Shown here piece after piece: positions 6,066-6,993 of a stretch of DNA of 6,993 bases. The notes beneath the pieces are model-generated. The model did not search any database. It worked only from the letters and a program-made list of their open reading frames with translations, and was not told the DNA's origin. The stretch spans positions 1 to 6,993 of the forward strand of contig CANJSR010000266.1 of NCBI GenBank assembly GCA_947476855.1, written 5' to 3'. The number at the start of each line of letters is the position of its first letter. The first letter of the stretch is position 1. This DNA comes from Acetobacteraceae bacterium (GTDB lineage: Bacteria > Pseudomonadota > Alphaproteobacteria > Acetobacterales > Acetobacteraceae). Made by a program: the position numbers and the translations under genes.

Positions 6066-6123
6066 CAGGCTGGTTTCATCTCCCCCGCGGAATGGAACGT
6101 CGCGACGGGATACTCAATGGCAG

Positions 6124-6160
6124 CATTCCCGCCGACATCCAAGGATTCAATGTCGGAATG
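6124..6160 (-). promoter_or_regulatory. Leader hairpin upstream of the acyltransferase
   Basis: CCGACAT (6132-6138) and ATGTCGG (6150-6156) are perfect complements around an 11-base loop. After a four-base bulge on one side, CATT (6124-6127) and AATG (6157-6160) extend the stem. It lies about 60-95 bases upstream of the acyltransferase ATG, so it could be a leader structure or an operator. No T run follows, so a terminator is unlikely. Confidence 0.3.
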
Positions 6161-6246
6161 ATGAAATGGTAGTCAGCCGCAACGATTTGGCACACATGCG
6201 GCCGCCATCGTATCGTGTCACCGTTCCGGACGGACCCGCGACACAT

Positions 6247-6330
6247 GCGTGCAACGCGGCCCGGCCGAGGCATGACAACTGTCAAGGAACGCGGGCCGCC
6301 CCGCGCGGGACCGGCTCGACGGTTGCACGC
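6247..6330. repeat. Nested inverted repeats in the 6066-6335 gap
   Basis: The left block 6247-6263 is made of two adjoining arms, GCGTGCAAC and GCGGCCCG. Their complements lie to the right as CGGGCCGC (6292-6299) and GTTGCACGC (6322-6330). Between these right arms sits the self-complementary CCCGCGCGGG (6300-6309), and inside the inner pair sits TGACA-AC-TGTCA (6273-6284). Together they can fold as a branched structure: a 9-pair stem, then an 8-pair stem capped by the TGACA palindrome, plus a side palindrome. No T run follows on either strand. The rest of the 270-base gap shows no gene, only the hairpin at 6124-6160. Confidence 0.5.
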
Positions 6331-6335
6331 AAGAT

Positions 6336-6993
6336 TTAAGATGAAATCATCGCAACGATCGGCGCCCGCGCGTTCAGCGCGTCCTTGTCGAAGCCGGCCA
6401 CCTGCTTGTACGCGGCGGCGGTGCCTTCCAGTTCGGCGGGCGTCAGCACATCCTCGATCCACGCATAGCCGTCGGGCGCGCGCTGTTCGACCAGCTGCAT
6501 CACCTGTTCCGGCCCGTTCCCCCGATTGGCCAGCACGATCCGCGCCGTGGCCGGGCGCCGTTCGGCCTCATAGGCCTCCAGCGCGGCGGTGGTTGGACCC
6601 AACCGCAGGATCTCCCGCGCCAGCACCCGCGCGTCCAGAATCCCCTGCGACGCGCCGTTGGAGCCGATCGGATACATCGCGTGCGCCGCGTCCCCCAGCA
6701 GCGTCACCCGCCCGAAGGTCCAGCGGTCCAGCGGGTCGCGGTCGACCATCGGATATTCGAAGCAGCGCTCCGCGCCCCGGATCACGGCCGGCACGTCCAG
6801 CCAGTCGAAGCGCCAGGATTCGAACTGCGGCAGGAAATCGTCCAACTGGCCGGCGCGGTTCCAGTCCTCCCGCCGCCAGGCCTGGTCGGGACGGAACTTG
6901 CGTTCGGCGATCCAGTTGATCACCGCCTCTCCCTGGTCGAACGCGGCGCGGGAGATCGGATAGGCCACGAATTTCTGGAACTCATGCCCGGCC
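6336..6993 (-). CDS. PhzS-like FAD-dependent monooxygenase/oxidoreductase, C-terminal part (runs off right edge)
   Basis: The last 218 residues of a cytosolic flavoprotein are visible; the N-terminal FAD-binding GxGxxG lies beyond the window. The fragment begins AGHEFQKFVAYPIS in frame from the edge, so the GTG at 6968 is not a start. The second FAD-binding motif is GRVTLLGDAAHAMYP followed by IGSNGASQGILDARVLA (about residues 94-125 of the fragment, GD at 100-101). It is preceded by PMVDRDPL (81-88), a stretch typical of the PhzS-like branch of the p-hydroxybenzoate hydroxylase family. Such enzymes use NAD(P)H and O2 to hydroxylate aromatic or heterocyclic compounds. The substrate here is unknown and no phenazine genes are seen. 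It ends at TAA 6336, with 270 bases before the acyltransferase on the same strand. Confidence 0.92.
   Translation of the reverse strand, partial: AGHEFQKFVAYPISRAAFDQGEAVINWIAERKFRPDQAWRREDWNRAGQLDDFLPQFESWRFDWLDVPAVIRGAERCFEYPMVDRDPLDRWTFGRVTLLGDAAHAMYPIGSNGASQGILDARVLAREILRLGPTTAALEAYEAERRPATARIVLANRGNGPEQVMQLVEQRAPDGYAWIEDVLTPAELEGTAAAYKQVAGFDKDALNARAPIVAMISS

Noticed and set aside
6192..6249. Nine-base direct repeat ACACATGCG (6192-6200 and 6241-6249)
   Set aside because: Too short and imperfectly flanked to separate from chance, and no promoter elements are aligned with both copies.
6280..6285. TTGACA on the minus strand as a promoter for the acyltransferase
   Set aside because: No -10-like sequence occurs at 16-19 bases, and the hexamer is explained by the TGACA-AC-TGTCA palindrome in the nested repeat.
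6215..6919. 234-codon plus-strand open frame
   Set aside because: Arg/Pro/Ser-rich antisense of the FAD monooxygenase; typical GC-rich shadow.
1..6993. Defence, mobile element, toxin-antitoxin or CRISPR system
   Set aside because: No transposase, integrase, spaced repeats or paired small genes are seen. The Uma2 protein is the only nuclease-like gene and stands alone.

Overview
This is a high-GC window whose genes carry GC-rich third codon positions. Its families (a CoxD/MoxR-type AAA+ ATPase, a PhyH-type dioxygenase, an SDR, a cysteine-poor carboxymuconolactone-decarboxylase-like protein, an Uma2 protein with the NVWAYTTIPSV variant, alanine dehydrogenase, a membrane acyltransferase and a PhzS-like flavin oxidoreductase) fit an alphaproteobacterium. 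Acetobacteraceae or another Rhodospirillales group is my best guess, but this is an inference without any search.

Layout. Minus strand, 1-387: the N-terminal part of a MoxR/CoxD-like AAA+ ATPase that runs off the left edge. Minus, 478-1329: a PhyH-family Fe(II)/2-oxoglutarate dioxygenase with a candidate promoter and operator just upstream. 1330-1679: a 350-base gene-free stretch rich in inverted repeats. It holds a very strong bidirectional terminator hairpin at 1428-1465 and a possible small RNA on the minus strand. Minus, 1680-2456: a classical short-chain dehydrogenase. It diverges across 120 bases from a plus-strand run: CMD-like protein (2577-3125), Uma2-family protein (3165-3761) and alanine dehydrogenase ald (3827-4942). 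The ald stop overlaps by 8 bases the stop of a convergent minus-strand acyltransferase-3 membrane protein (4935-6065). 6066-6335 is a structured 270-base gap with nested inverted repeats. From 6336 to the right edge lies the C-terminal part of a PhzS-like FAD monooxygenase on the minus strand.

The genes do not form a recognisable single pathway. Ald interconverts alanine and pyruvate and is self-contained. The dioxygenase, SDR, CMD-like protein and FAD monooxygenase are typical of scattered oxidative or small-molecule metabolism in soil and plant-associated Alphaproteobacteria. I see no transposase, tRNA, CRISPR array or recognisable defence cluster. The parts that ordinary annotation does not explain are non-coding: a hairpin that buries the Uma2 start codon, the terminator-ended structured gap at 1428-1661, and the nested inverted repeats at 6247-6330. 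These are regulatory or RNA candidates, not a demonstrated new system.
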